NCBI GenBank assembly: GCA_003762615.1
Contig: RIAZ01000012.1
Coordinates: forward strand, 1-64,000
DNA length: 64,000 bases
Origin: Muribaculaceae bacterium Isolate-037 (Harlan)
Lineage (GTDB): Bacteria; Bacteroidota; Bacteroidia; Bacteroidales; Muribaculaceae
Reading direction: 5' to 3'
The translations under genes and the position numbers were made by a program. This document shows positions 45,942 through 54,019 of this stretch, one piece after another (position 1 is the stretch's first letter; every line of letters starts with the position of its first letter). The notes beneath the pieces were generated by a model. It was given only the letters and a program-made list of their open reading frames with translations, did no database searches and had not been told where the DNA came from.

Positions 45942-46253
45942 ACGTGGGATCCACTTTCCTTGCTCGTCCCACTCGTTGAGGCCTTGGCGTTGCCCGGTAT
46001 AGGAGAACGAGCAACGCAGAAGCCCACGTATTGGAATATAGGTGTACCATGCACCCATAAGGGTACATGGCAGGCTATTACCATCCGTGAGCGACCTTGT
46101 TGCCTTTGTCTTGCCTATACATAAAACCGCCAAGTTTCAACGAGTCAAGAACAAAGCGCACAAAGACGCTCTATTTTAATATGTCTGCAAACCCTCCCAC
46201 AGACCCTTCGGCCGCTTGGTTTTATACCTGTAGCGACTTTATCGGGCTTCTGC
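45942..46253 (-). ncRNA. putative structured leader upstream of the LRR protein gene
   Basis: The 777-bp gap 45857-46633 contains nested inverted repeats in the presumed leader of the LRR gene. ACGTGGG (45942-45948) pairs with CCCACGT (46023-46029). Inside it TTGCTCGT (45960-45967) pairs with ACGAGCAA (46007-46014). A separate hairpin is CCATGCACCC / GGGTACATGG (46047-46056 and 46061-46070, one mismatch, loop ATAA). A long-range pair GCAGAAGCCC (46016-46025) / GGGCTTCTGC (46044+200, i.e. 46244-46253) spans the element and shares bases with the first stem, which could give two alternative folds. No known riboswitch class was recognised. Confidence 0.5.
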
Positions 46254-46412
46254 TTATAGGTTTGCGTGGTAAAATTACAAAGTTTTTTTTATATTTTCAA
46301 TGTAATTGTAATTTTTTTTGTAAAATTCTTCAATTTTTATAACCTTCTTTATCATAGATGGTATCAATTTTATATCGTTATTCTCATCAATGGGGTCCCT
46401 CTATTATATTAT

Positions 46413-46483
46413 TGATTCATCTGAATCACTTGAATCATCTGAATCACTGAATCACCTGAATCGCATGAATCACTTGAATCACT
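46413..46483. repeat. eight tandem copies of a 9-bp TGAATCACT-type repeat
   Basis: Units TGATTCATC, TGAATCACT, TGAATCATC, TGAATCAC (8 bp), TGAATCACC, TGAATCGCA, TGAATCACT and TGAATCACT follow each other without gap. The tract is intergenic, between the LRR leader and the DUF3861 gene, and can expand or contract by slippage. An 7-bp inverted repeat ACAAGAG / CTCTTGT (46593-46614) lies in the leader of the next gene. Confidence 0.85.
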
Positions 46484-46633
46484 ATTGCCCTTTCTGAACG
46501 CGAATGTTGCAGCATCTTTGGTATTCTCAAATTAGAAATCATTAACATTACGTAATCTAACTTTTATCAGCACCCATTGTTTTATAATTACTACAAGAGA
46601 AATTTCACTCTTGTCTTATAAATAAACACAGTT

Positions 46634-46951
46634 ATGGATAAAGAAAAGAAATCTTACTATTTCAATGTGATTGAAGCCAAAGATGGGAAAATGAACGAAG
46701 TGATGAACTTCAATTTCGGCGGTCATCATGACCTTGCCGCAATGGTGGAAAATGCAAAGGCATCAGGCATCTTTGCAAAAGACAAGCACGCCAAGGAATT
46801 TGTGATTGGTATGCGCCTCCTCCACCATGCTCTCAAGAAAAACGCCGACTCACCTCTCTTTGCTGAGTTCATACCTCAGTTCAAAGCTTTCAAACAGAAA
46901 GTGCGTGAGCAACTCGGATGCAAGTGCAATGATTGCAACTGCGGGAAATAA
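46634..46951 (+). CDS. DUF3861 family protein with a Cys-rich C-terminal tail
   Basis: A 105-residue protein. Residues 1 to about 93 match DUF3861 (YYFNVIEAKDGKMNEVMNFN, FGGHHDLAAMVENAKASGIF, FVIGMRLLHHALKKN, PLFAEFIPQFKAFKQKV). The end is an unusual cysteine-rich tail CKCNDCNCGK that could bind a metal such as Ni, Cu or Zn. It stands 238 bp before the urease operon and has its own terminator, so it is a separate transcript. A link to nickel handling is inference from position and tail only. Confidence 0.75.
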   Translation: MDKEKKSYYFNVIEAKDGKMNEVMNFNFGGHHDLAAMVENAKASGIFAKDKHAKEFVIGMRLLHHALKKNADSPLFAEFIPQFKAFKQKVREQLGCKCNDCNCGK

Positions 46952-46970
46952 CATTTCCATCTTCAGATAA

Positions 46971-47008
46971 GGGATTGATGACGCCACCGTCATCAATCCC
47001 TTTATCCT
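46971..47008. terminator. intrinsic terminator between the DUF3861 gene and ureA
   Basis: A perfect 13-bp stem GGGATTGATGACG / CGTCATCAATCCC (46971-46983 and 46988-47000) with a 4-nt loop, then TTTATCCTTTT. Confidence 0.92.
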
Positions 47009-47055
47009 TTTAACAACCCCTACGGACAAAATCAGAAAATAAGATTGCAAAAACT

Positions 47056-47098
47056 TATTTTTGTATGACGTTAAAAACTATTTAGCATCTCTTAACGT
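47056..47098 (+). promoter_or_regulatory. probable urease promoter with an adjacent dyad (candidate operator)
   Basis: TATTTTTG (47056-47063) is a -7-like element; no -33 TTTG is seen at the usual distance. Immediately downstream ACGTTAA (47068-47074) and TTAACGT (47092-47098) form an inverted repeat with a 17-bp spacer, overlapping the expected transcript start. It could be an operator for a nitrogen- or nickel-responsive regulator. About 90 nt of leader follow before ureA and contain a possible GTGCC/GGCAC pairing. Confidence 0.45.
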
Positions 47099-47189
47099 TA
47101 TAACTCTGAACGTGCCATACATCCATAGGTGGACCGAGGACGCACGGCACCTCATGTCCGTATTGTTTCACTCTACTAAATAAAAGGTT

Positions 47190-47492
47190 ATGCATCTTAC
47201 CCCAAAAGAAGAAGACAAACTTAAGCTGCTGACTCTCGGCATGATTGCCGAACGCCGTCTGCAAAAAGGACTAAAGCTGAATTATCCTGAATCAGTCGCC
47301 TACATCACCTCCTGCGCACTTGAGGGTGCCCGCGAGGGGAAGACTGTGGAGGAAGTCATGCACGACGCCGCAAATGTGCTGACAAAGGATCAGGTGATGG
47401 AAGGTGTCGCCGATATGATCGGGCTCCTGCAGGTAGAAGCCGTATTCACCGATGGGTCCAGGCTCGTGTCAATCCACAAGCCTATCAAGTAA
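47190..47492 (+). CDS. ureA: urease subunit gamma
   Basis: A 100-residue urease gamma subunit ([76 protein letters not shown]). It is one of three structural subunits of the nickel enzyme that hydrolyses urea to ammonia and carbamate. Normal length. First gene of a seven-gene urease operon followed by transport genes on the same strand. Confidence 0.98.
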   Translation: MHLTPKEEDKLKLLTLGMIAERRLQKGLKLNYPESVAYITSCALEGAREGKTVEEVMHDAANVLTKDQVMEGVADMIGLLQVEAVFTDGSRLVSIHKPIK

Positions 47493-47524
47493 CAGGTATA
47501 ACAACGTAAAAAGATTTTATCATC

Positions 47525-48064
47525 ATGGCTAATGACACTTACACGACTCCTAACGGAGTTTTCCAGGGTCAACCTGATATAGCATATCCCAAGACCCCGG
47601 GATTTGAACCGTCGACACCTGTACCCGTAGGCGGAGTCATCCTTGCCGAAGGCAACATCGAGTATAACACCGACCGCCGAACCGTCTCCCTGAAAGTGCG
47701 CAACACCGGCGACCGACCCATCCAGATCGGCAGCCACTTCCATTTCTTCGAGGTGAACCGATTCATGGAGTTTGACCGTGAGGCAGCATTCGGAATGCAT
47801 CTCAACATACCGGCTACCACGGCTATACGCTTCGAGCCGGGTGAGGAGAAAGAGGTGGAGCTCGTAGAATTTGCCGGGAAGCACCGCATCATCGGCTTCA
47901 ACGACCTCACCAATGGATATGCCGGATACGAAGACTCTCCTTCATACTATCCTTGTAAGATGAAGGCTTTCCGCAAGATGCAGGAATATGGCTTCAAGAA
48001 TATCTCCGAGGAGGAGGCTGAAGCCGAGTTCACCACACCAACCCCATCCAACACTAAGAAATAA
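47525..48064 (+). CDS. ureB: urease subunit beta with N- and C-terminal extensions
   Basis: A 179-residue urease beta subunit. The usual core of about 100 residues lies at about 34-130 ([75 protein letters not shown]). There is an extra N-terminal stretch of about 30 residues and a C-terminal extension of about 50 residues ([20 protein letters not shown], then an acidic and Thr/Pro-rich end). The C-terminal extension may contribute to higher-order assembly. Lies 32 bp after ureA and 5 bp before ureC. Confidence 0.97.
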   Translation: MANDTYTTPNGVFQGQPDIAYPKTPGFEPSTPVPVGGVILAEGNIEYNTDRRTVSLKVRNTGDRPIQIGSHFHFFEVNRFMEFDREAAFGMHLNIPATTAIRFEPGEEKEVELVEFAGKHRIIGFNDLTNGYAGYEDSPSYYPCKMKAFRKMQEYGFKNISEEEAEAEFTTPTPSNTKK

Positions 48065-48069
48065 GCGCC

Positions 48070-49788
48070 ATGGCTCAAATATCAAGACAAGAATATAACA
48101 ATCTTTTCGGTCCTACCGTAGGCGATAAGATCAGGCTTGGCAACACCAACCTTTACGTTGAAATTGAAAAAGATCTCCGCGTCTACGGAGATGAGGTAGT
48201 TTACGGCGGCGGCAAAACAATACGCGACGGCATGGGCACCGCCAACACCGTCACTTCTGACAGCGGATCACTTGACCTCGTGATCACCAACGTCACTATC
48301 CTTGACCCGGTGCTCGGCGTGATAAAGGCCGACGTGGGCGTAAAGGATGGCAAGATCGCCGGCATCGGTAAGGCAGGCAACCCCAACATTATGAAGGGTG
48401 TCAGCCCTAACCTATGCACAGGTCCTTCGACTGATGCCATTTCCGGCGAGCATCTTATCCTTACTGCCGCCGGTATTGACGGACACGTACACTTCATCGC
48501 TCCGCAGCAAGCCTATAACTGCCTCAGCAACGGTATCACAACCCTTATCGGAGGCGGCATCGGTCCTACCGACGGCACTAATGGCACAACAATCACTTCC
48601 GGAATCTGGAATGTCCGCAAGATGTTTGAAGCTACCGAAGGACTCCCCATCAACATGGGTTTCCTCGGCAAGGGCAACTCTTCAGTGGCGGAGACTCTCT
48701 CCGAGCAGATCGTGGCGGGCGCCATGGGTTTCAAGGTGCATGAGGACTGGGGATCCACCCCGGCTGCAATACGCGCAGCCCTGACCGTGGCTGATCAATA
48801 TGACGTGCAGGTGGCAATCCACACCGACACCCTCAACGAGGGGGGCTACGTGGAGGATTCAATTGCCGCTATGGACGGAAGGACAATCCACACATACCAC
48901 ACCGAGGGTGCAGGCGGCGGTCATGCCCCCGACCTCCTGAAGGTGGCGTCAATGGCAAACGTGCTACCCTCCTCCACCAACCCCACACTCCCATTCGGAA
49001 TCAATTCAGAGGCTGAGCTTTTCGACATGATCATGGTCTGCCACAACCTCAACCCGAATATCCCCTCCGATGTGGCATTTGCCGAAAGCCGTGTGCGTCC
49101 CGAGACCCAGAGCGCGGAGAATATTCTCCACGATCTCGGCGTGCTCTCGATGGTTTCATCCGACTCCCAGGCTATGGGTCGCGTCGGCGAATCGTTCATG
49201 CGTACATTCCAGATGGCCTCCTACATGAAGGATGCCCGTGGTAAACTTCCCGAGGATTCCGACAAGAACGACAACTTCCGAGTGCTCCGTTATCTTGCGA
49301 AGATCACCCTCAACCCGGCTATCTGCTATGGCATAAACGATATCTTAGGCTCAATTGAAGTGGGCAAGATGGCGGATCTCGTGCTTTGGGAGCCGGCATT
49401 CTTCGCCACCAAGCCAAAGATGGTGATCAAAGGCGGACTAATCAACTGGGCACAGATGGGCGATCCCAACGCCTCACTCCCGACGCCGCAGCCGGTGATG
49501 ATGCGTCCGATGTTCGGGGCCTTCGGCAAGGCTATGCCCCGCACTTGCGTCCGCTTCACGTCGAAGGCTGCCATAGAGAACGGTCTGAAGGATATAATCC
49601 GCACAGACAATATCCTTTACCCGGTGCACGGCGTGCGTCAGCTCGGAAAAGCCGACATGCTTCTCAACACTGCCACTCCACAGATCGAGGTCAATCCCGA
49701 AACCTTTGACGTATACGTAGACGGTAAGCTCGCCTACGTGCCGCCGGCCAAGGAACTGTCGCTCGGACAGCTTTACTGGTTCAGCTGA
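48070..49788 (+). CDS. ureC: urease subunit alpha (catalytic)
   Basis: A 572-residue urease alpha subunit of normal length. The dinickel site residues are visible: HVHF near residue 138, the carbamylated Lys in [12 protein letters not shown] near 220, HTDTLNEGG near 250, [15 protein letters not shown] near 276 and [13 protein letters not shown] near 364. The mobile-flap Cys/His region [20 protein letters not shown] is present. With UreA and UreB it forms the holoenzyme after nickel insertion by UreDEFG. Followed by an intra-operon hairpin and then the accessory genes. Confidence 0.98.
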   Translation: MAQISRQEYNNLFGPTVGDKIRLGNTNLYVEIEKDLRVYGDEVVYGGGKTIRDGMGTANTVTSDSGSLDLVITNVTILDPVLGVIKADVGVKDGKIAGIGKAGNPNIMKGVSPNLCTGPSTDAISGEHLILTAAGIDGHVHFIAPQQAYNCLSNGITTLIGGGIGPTDGTNGTTITSGIWNVRKMFEATEGLPINMGFLGKGNSSVAETLSEQIVAGAMGFKVHEDWGSTPAAIRAALTVADQYDVQVAIHTDTLNEGGYVEDSIAAMDGRTIHTYHTEGAGGGHAPDLLKVASMANVLPSSTNPTLPFGINSEAELFDMIMVCHNLNPNIPSDVAFAESRVRPETQSAENILHDLGVLSMVSSDSQAMGRVGESFMRTFQMASYMKDARGKLPEDSDKNDNFRVLRYLAKITLNPAICYGINDILGSIEVGKMADLVLWEPAFFATKPKMVIKGGLINWAQMGDPNASLPTPQPVMMRPMFGAFGKAMPRTCVRFTSKAAIENGLKDIIRTDNILYPVHGVRQLGKADMLLNTATPQIEVNPETFDVYVDGKLAYVPPAKELSLGQLYWFS

Positions 49789-49806
49789 TAAGTATTATTC
49801 CAATAG

Positions 49807-49853
49807 TGTGTCTTGGGAAACAGACCATCCGTGTGCCTGTTTCTCAAGACACA
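49807..49853 (+). other. intra-operon hairpin between urease structural and accessory genes
   Basis: A 17-bp stem (49807-49823 with 49837-49853, one G-T wobble) with a 13-nt loop lies in the 119-bp ureC-ureE gap, 19 bp after the ureC stop. No T-run follows, so it is not a typical terminator. It could cause partial termination or protect the 3' end of a processed ureABC mRNA, giving more structural than accessory protein. Confidence 0.7.
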
Positions 49854-49907
49854 TTTGAAAATACCCCTTATATTCCACACCCATAATCAATACTCAAGTC
49901 CTGAATT

Positions 49908-50495
49908 ATGCAAATCTTCACTGAGATATTAGGCAATATCCACTCTCCCGAATGGGAGAAGAAAATAGATGGATTCCATGTGGAATCAATCATTCTTGAC
50001 CAATGGACTGCGCAGAAGAGCCGTTTCCTCGCCAAGAGCGACCATGGCAACGAATATCCCGTGGCACTCAAGCGCCAGTCGCAGATTGTAGACGGCGACG
50101 TGGTCTACTATAATCCTGACGAGAAAAAGGTGATTGTGTTGCGTCTGAGTCTGAATCCCGTGCTTGAGATCGACCTCTCGAAGCTCGAGGGTAAGACTCC
50201 CGAAGAGATCATACGCATCTCGGTAGAACTCGGTCATGCTATCGGCAACCAGCATTGGCCCGCCGTGGTGAAAGGCACTAAGGTATACGTGCCGCTGACG
50301 GTCGACAGGAAGGTGATGCTGAGCGTTATGGAGACCCACAACATCGACGATATCGAATACACTTTCCATGAGGGCACAGAGGTGATCCCATATATGGCAC
50401 CTCACGAGATTCGCCGCCTCTTCGGAGGGGCATCCCACGGCAACCACCATATTCATGGCGACGGCGAACATGCCCACGCCCACATCGCATACTAA
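49908..50495 (+). CDS. ureE: urease accessory protein UreE
   Basis: A 195-residue UreE metallochaperone that hands Ni2+ to UreG. N-terminal peptide-binding-like domain (VESIILDQWTAQKSRFLAKS, NEYPVALKRQSQIVDGDVVY), a metal-binding domain (IGNQHWPAVVKGTKVYVPLT) and a His-rich C-terminus (HGNHHIHGDGEHAHAHIAY) that stores nickel. First accessory gene. Confidence 0.95.
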   Translation: MQIFTEILGNIHSPEWEKKIDGFHVESIILDQWTAQKSRFLAKSDHGNEYPVALKRQSQIVDGDVVYYNPDEKKVIVLRLSLNPVLEIDLSKLEGKTPEEIIRISVELGHAIGNQHWPAVVKGTKVYVPLTVDRKVMLSVMETHNIDDIEYTFHEGTEVIPYMAPHEIRRLFGGASHGNHHIHGDGEHAHAHIAY

Positions 50496-50529
50496 GCACT
50501 ATATTACGCAACCAAAATTCAATCAGAAG

Positions 50530-51213
50530 ATGAACTCCCTGATGCACCTCCTGCAATTCACCGACTCGGCATTCCCCGTAGGCACATTCTCATTCTCCAA
50601 CGGGCTCGAGACCGCTGCCCACATGGGCATTGTGCATGATGCCGACACTCTCGAGCAGTATGCCCGGTCTGTATCCCTACAGGCGGCATACAGCGACGGC
50701 GTGGCTTCACTCATGGCTCATCGCGCAGCTTCCACAAAAGATTATGACTCGATCGTGAAGATCGACCATGAGATAATGCTATTCAAGATGAACGATGAGG
50801 CAAGGCTGATGCTGAAACGCATGGGTAAGAAACTTGCGGAACTTGGGACGAAACTCTTCCCCGACGACGATTTGTTCCGGCGCTGGCTTGAAGATATCGA
50901 CGCCGGGAAAACTCCGGGATCGTATCCCGTGGCACAAGGGATCGCCTTCGCCCTGGCGGGGCTTGATGAGAAATCGCTCTACGCAAGCCATCAGTATGGA
51001 GTAATCAACATGGTGCTCTCCGCGGCTCTACGTTGCGTCAGAGTATCGCATTACGACACTCAGAAGATACTCTTCAAACTCTCGGAAGAGACCATGACCC
51101 ATTTCAAGCGGGCATCTGAGATGACCTTTGACGACATGAACTCGTTCGTGCCTGAAATGGATATCTTCGCATCGCTCCACGAACGCGGCATGATGCGTAT
51201 GTTCATGAATTAA
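50530..51213 (+). CDS. ureF: urease accessory protein UreF
   Basis: UreF forms the UreDFG complex and gates nickel transfer to UreC. Starting at ATG 50530 (MNSLMHLLQFTDSAFPVGTF) the protein has 227 residues, the family length. An upstream in-frame start at 50455 would lie inside ureE and is rejected. Family blocks include FSNGLETAAHMGIV, FRRWLEDIDAGKTPGSYPVA, QGIAFALAGLDEKSLYASHQ and YGVINMVLSAALRC. Mostly helical. Lies 34 bp after ureE. Confidence 0.95.
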   Translation: MNSLMHLLQFTDSAFPVGTFSFSNGLETAAHMGIVHDADTLEQYARSVSLQAAYSDGVASLMAHRAASTKDYDSIVKIDHEIMLFKMNDEARLMLKRMGKKLAELGTKLFPDDDLFRRWLEDIDAGKTPGSYPVAQGIAFALAGLDEKSLYASHQYGVINMVLSAALRCVRVSHYDTQKILFKLSEETMTHFKRASEMTFDDMNSFVPEMDIFASLHERGMMRMFMN

Positions 51214-51250
51214 TCCAAGTAAAAAAACGAATAAAAATCCATCATAAATT

Positions 51251-51871
51251 ATGTCAACCTGCAGAATAGGCGTCGGAGGTCCGGTAGGCTCCGGCAAGAC
51301 CGCACTTATCGAGGCCATCACTCCCCGACTCATGGAGAAAGGGATGAGCGTGCTTATCATCACCAACGACATTGTCACCACCGAAGATGCCAAACACGTG
51401 CGTAAGACACTGAAAGGCATCCTCATGGAAGACCGTATAATCGGCGTCGAGACAGGCGCCTGCCCCCACACCGCCGTGCGCGAGGACCCCTCTATGAATA
51501 TCGCAGCCGTGGAGGAGATGGAGGCTAAGTTTCCGGATGCCGACGTGGTGCTTATAGAATCGGGAGGCGACAACCTCACCCTCACGTTCAGCCCCGCGCT
51601 GGTGGATTTCTTCATCTACGTGATTGACGTCGCCGCCGGCGACAAGATCCCGCGTAAGGATGGTCCCGGAATCTCGCAGAGCGATATTCTCGTCATCAAC
51701 AAGATCGACCTTGCCCCCTACGTCAACGCCTCGCTTGAAGTGATGGATCATGATTCCAGGCTTATGCGTCCCGGCAAACCTTTTGTATTTACAAATTCAA
51801 TGACCGGCGAAGGCATCGACGAGCTTGTCGACCTTATTTTCAAGATGGCTCTGTTTGACAAGGCGGAGTGA
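51251..51871 (+). CDS. ureG: urease accessory GTPase UreG
   Basis: A 206-residue SIMIBI-class GTPase that drives nickel insertion into urease. P-loop [17 protein letters not shown] near the start, the switch and metal motif [16 protein letters not shown] near 75 (Cys-Pro-His), [15 protein letters not shown] near 105 and the guanine-specificity [12 protein letters not shown]. Normal length; lacks an N-terminal His-rich tail, which fits the presence of a His-rich UreE. Confidence 0.97.
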   Translation: MSTCRIGVGGPVGSGKTALIEAITPRLMEKGMSVLIITNDIVTTEDAKHVRKTLKGILMEDRIIGVETGACPHTAVREDPSMNIAAVEEMEAKFPDADVVLIESGGDNLTLTFSPALVDFFIYVIDVAAGDKIPRKDGPGISQSDILVINKIDLAPYVNASLEVMDHDSRLMRPGKPFVFTNSMTGEGIDELVDLIFKMALFDKAE

Positions 51872-51913
51872 CGCCATTAACTACAGGTCTTACCCATAAC
51901 CAACCCCTTTGCT

Positions 51914-52867
51914 ATGAAAGCTGTCAACCGACAATATTCTGACTCTCCCGAGGTAAACTTCGACTCAATGCCGGAAATGGCTCCCTATCTCCAGCAGCCC
52001 GACGCTATGTATGTGGGCTGCCCCGGCAAGCACGGCTATCTCAACCTGGGCTTCGTGCTCGACAAGAGCGGTAAGTCGATTCTCCGCGAACTCGACCGCC
52101 GTGCCCCTCTCATCGTGCAGCAGGAGCTTTATTTCGACGAGGAGTTGCCGGAGATGCCGTGCGTCTATATCCTTTCATCGGGTGGTCCGAACGTCGACGG
52201 CGACCGCTATGCCCAGAATTTCCGGGTTGGTGCCGGAGCAATGGCTTTCATCAGCACTGGTGCGGCTACGAAACTCGCGGAAATGAAGCGTAACTACTCC
52301 GGCATGATGCAGAATATCGTGCTGGAGGAGAACGCTTACCTCGAATATCTCCCCGAGCCGATAATTCCATGCCGACATACGCGGTTTATCTGCAACACTA
52401 CCATGACAGTACACCCCTCCGCCACCGTCTTCTATTCCGAAATATACATGGGAGGAAGGAAATATTATGGCAACGGTGAATTGTTTGAATATGACATACT
52501 CTCCGTGTGTACACGCGGCAAACGTCCTGACGGCTCCGATCTCTTCCGCGAGAAGTTTATCATAGACCCTCACCGCAGCCATATACGCGATATCGGCATA
52601 ATACATGGCTACGATGTCTTTGCCAACGTAATAGTGATGACGCCCGAGGAGTCTGCCAAGCAGATATATGAAGCCACTGAGCCGTTTATCGATCGCGAAC
52701 GCAGGCTGGCGGCAGGCATCACCCACCTTCCGGGTGGCGCAGGACTACTCTTCAAGGTGCTCGGCATGGAGCCGGGACCGGTAAAGGCACTCGTGAGGGA
52801 ATTCTGCTCGCGGGTGCGTATGGCGGTCAAAGGGAAACCGGTGCCTCCGGAATTCCCTTGGCGATAG
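51914..52867 (+). CDS. ureD: urease accessory protein UreD (UreH)
   Basis: A 317-residue beta-rich scaffold that binds urease apo-enzyme and UreF/UreG during activation. Family blocks include VYILSSGGPNVDGDRYAQNF, GAGAMAFISTGAATKLAEMK, QNIVLEENAYLEYLPEPIIP, CRHTRFICNTTMTVHPSATV and FYSEIYMGGRKYYGNGELFE. Length is slightly above the usual 270-300. Last of the accessory genes, 57 bp before the urea transporter. Confidence 0.93.
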   Translation: MKAVNRQYSDSPEVNFDSMPEMAPYLQQPDAMYVGCPGKHGYLNLGFVLDKSGKSILRELDRRAPLIVQQELYFDEELPEMPCVYILSSGGPNVDGDRYAQNFRVGAGAMAFISTGAATKLAEMKRNYSGMMQNIVLEENAYLEYLPEPIIPCRHTRFICNTTMTVHPSATVFYSEIYMGGRKYYGNGELFEYDILSVCTRGKRPDGSDLFREKFIIDPHRSHIRDIGIIHGYDVFANVIVMTPEESAKQIYEATEPFIDRERRLAAGITHLPGGAGLLFKVLGMEPGPVKALVREFCSRVRMAVKGKPVPPEFPWR

Positions 52868-52924
52868 CGGAAAGAGTCAATACGTGAGTTATCATAAAGT
52901 GTTAAACCATCAAAATCATTCGAT

Positions 52925-54010
52925 ATGGCAACAGCAGCATCCAATAAAGAGCCTTCACAAATGATGTTGTGTGTAAGGACAATGCTTAGGGGAGCAGGAC
53001 AGGTGATGTTTCAATGTTCATCATGGACAGGCTTATTATTCCTCGCCGGAATCTTCTGGGGCGCGTATTCTGCAGCCACTCAGCAGGTGGCATGGGGCGC
53101 AGTCACCGGTCTTTGCGCATCCACATTGGCAGGCTACCTCCTGAAAGAGAAAAATTCCGATGGAGATGAGGGTCTATGGGGTTTCAACGGCATCCTCGTG
53201 GGATGCGCTTTCCCCACATTCTGTGCAAATACATGGCTTATGTGGGCATCCCTTATCTTCTTCTCAATGCTATCCACTTGGCTTCGGAAAGGGTTTAACA
53301 ATATAATGGCTCCGTGGAAGATCAATTCCCTTACGTTCCCCTTCGTTTTCCTGACTTGGATGTTTCTCTTCGCCTCAAGGATATTCGACGGCATACAGCC
53401 TATCGGACTGTCGCACGCGGAATTGCCGGAAAGCTTCAGTTTTTCGCTCGACACATCGTTCCTCTCTCTGGTAGAATATTGGCTTAAAGGCATCTCTCAA
53501 GTCTTCCTGATAAATTCATGGGTGACGGGCATCCTATTCCTCGTCGGGCTCGCTATCTGCAATTGTTGGGCGGCACTCTGGGCTGCCGTAGGATCGGCAC
53601 TCTCCCTCGCACTTGCCATACTCTTCAAGGCTAACCCTTCCGACATTGCCAACGGACTCTTCGGATTCAGCCCCGTGCTTACCGGCATTGCAATAGGAAT
53701 GACATTCTATGAGGTGAATTGGAAGACGGCTCTATGGGCAATAGCCGGAATCATTGCCACATTCTTCATCCAGGCGGGTATGGACGTGATGATGGAGCCT
53801 TGGGGATTACCAACATTGACCGGTCCTTTCTGCGTGGCCACCTGGATTTTCCTTCTCCCCCTATATAAATTCGGGAAGGGTGAACAAGACTTCAGCCGTT
53901 GGCGTTCAAGAATAAAGGAGGTCCAGCAGCGAGTGGACACTGATCTCACCGATGCGATTGACAACATCACAGAAAAGGATAAAGGCATTACAGACAACCA
54001 AAAGAAATAG
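52925..54010 (+). CDS. urea transporter (UT family)
   Basis: A 361-residue membrane protein with two homologous halves of about five helices each. The repeated signature is visible as GLWGFNGILVGCAFPTF (about 78) and GLFGFSPVLTGIAIGMTF (about 240), the UT selectivity-filter regions. UT channels conduct urea down its gradient. The C-terminal 40 residues are a charged cytoplasmic helix (KEVQQRVDTDLTDAIDNITE). Its place behind ureD and the same strand show that it supplies urea to the cytoplasmic urease. Confidence 0.92.
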   Translation: MATAASNKEPSQMMLCVRTMLRGAGQVMFQCSSWTGLLFLAGIFWGAYSAATQQVAWGAVTGLCASTLAGYLLKEKNSDGDEGLWGFNGILVGCAFPTFCANTWLMWASLIFFSMLSTWLRKGFNNIMAPWKINSLTFPFVFLTWMFLFASRIFDGIQPIGLSHAELPESFSFSLDTSFLSLVEYWLKGISQVFLINSWVTGILFLVGLAICNCWAALWAAVGSALSLALAILFKANPSDIANGLFGFSPVLTGIAIGMTFYEVNWKTALWAIAGIIATFFIQAGMDVMMEPWGLPTLTGPFCVATWIFLLPLYKFGKGEQDFSRWRSRIKEVQQRVDTDLTDAIDNITEKDKGITDNQKK

Positions 54011-54019
54011 CATACCATA

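Noticed and set aside
45857..46133. Minus-strand frames overlapping the LRR leader, including an N-terminal extension of the LRR protein
   Set aside because: The sequence has nested inverted repeats and no protein-like start; the signal peptide at 45856 is the natural start of the LRR protein.
46390..46490. CRISPR-like array suspected from the tandem repeats
   Set aside because: Units are 9 bp and abut without spacers, so this is a simple tandem repeat.
50455..50529. Longer start of ureF inside ureE
   Set aside because: The extra 25 residues read from the His-rich end of ureE and do not match UreF; the conserved start is at 50530.
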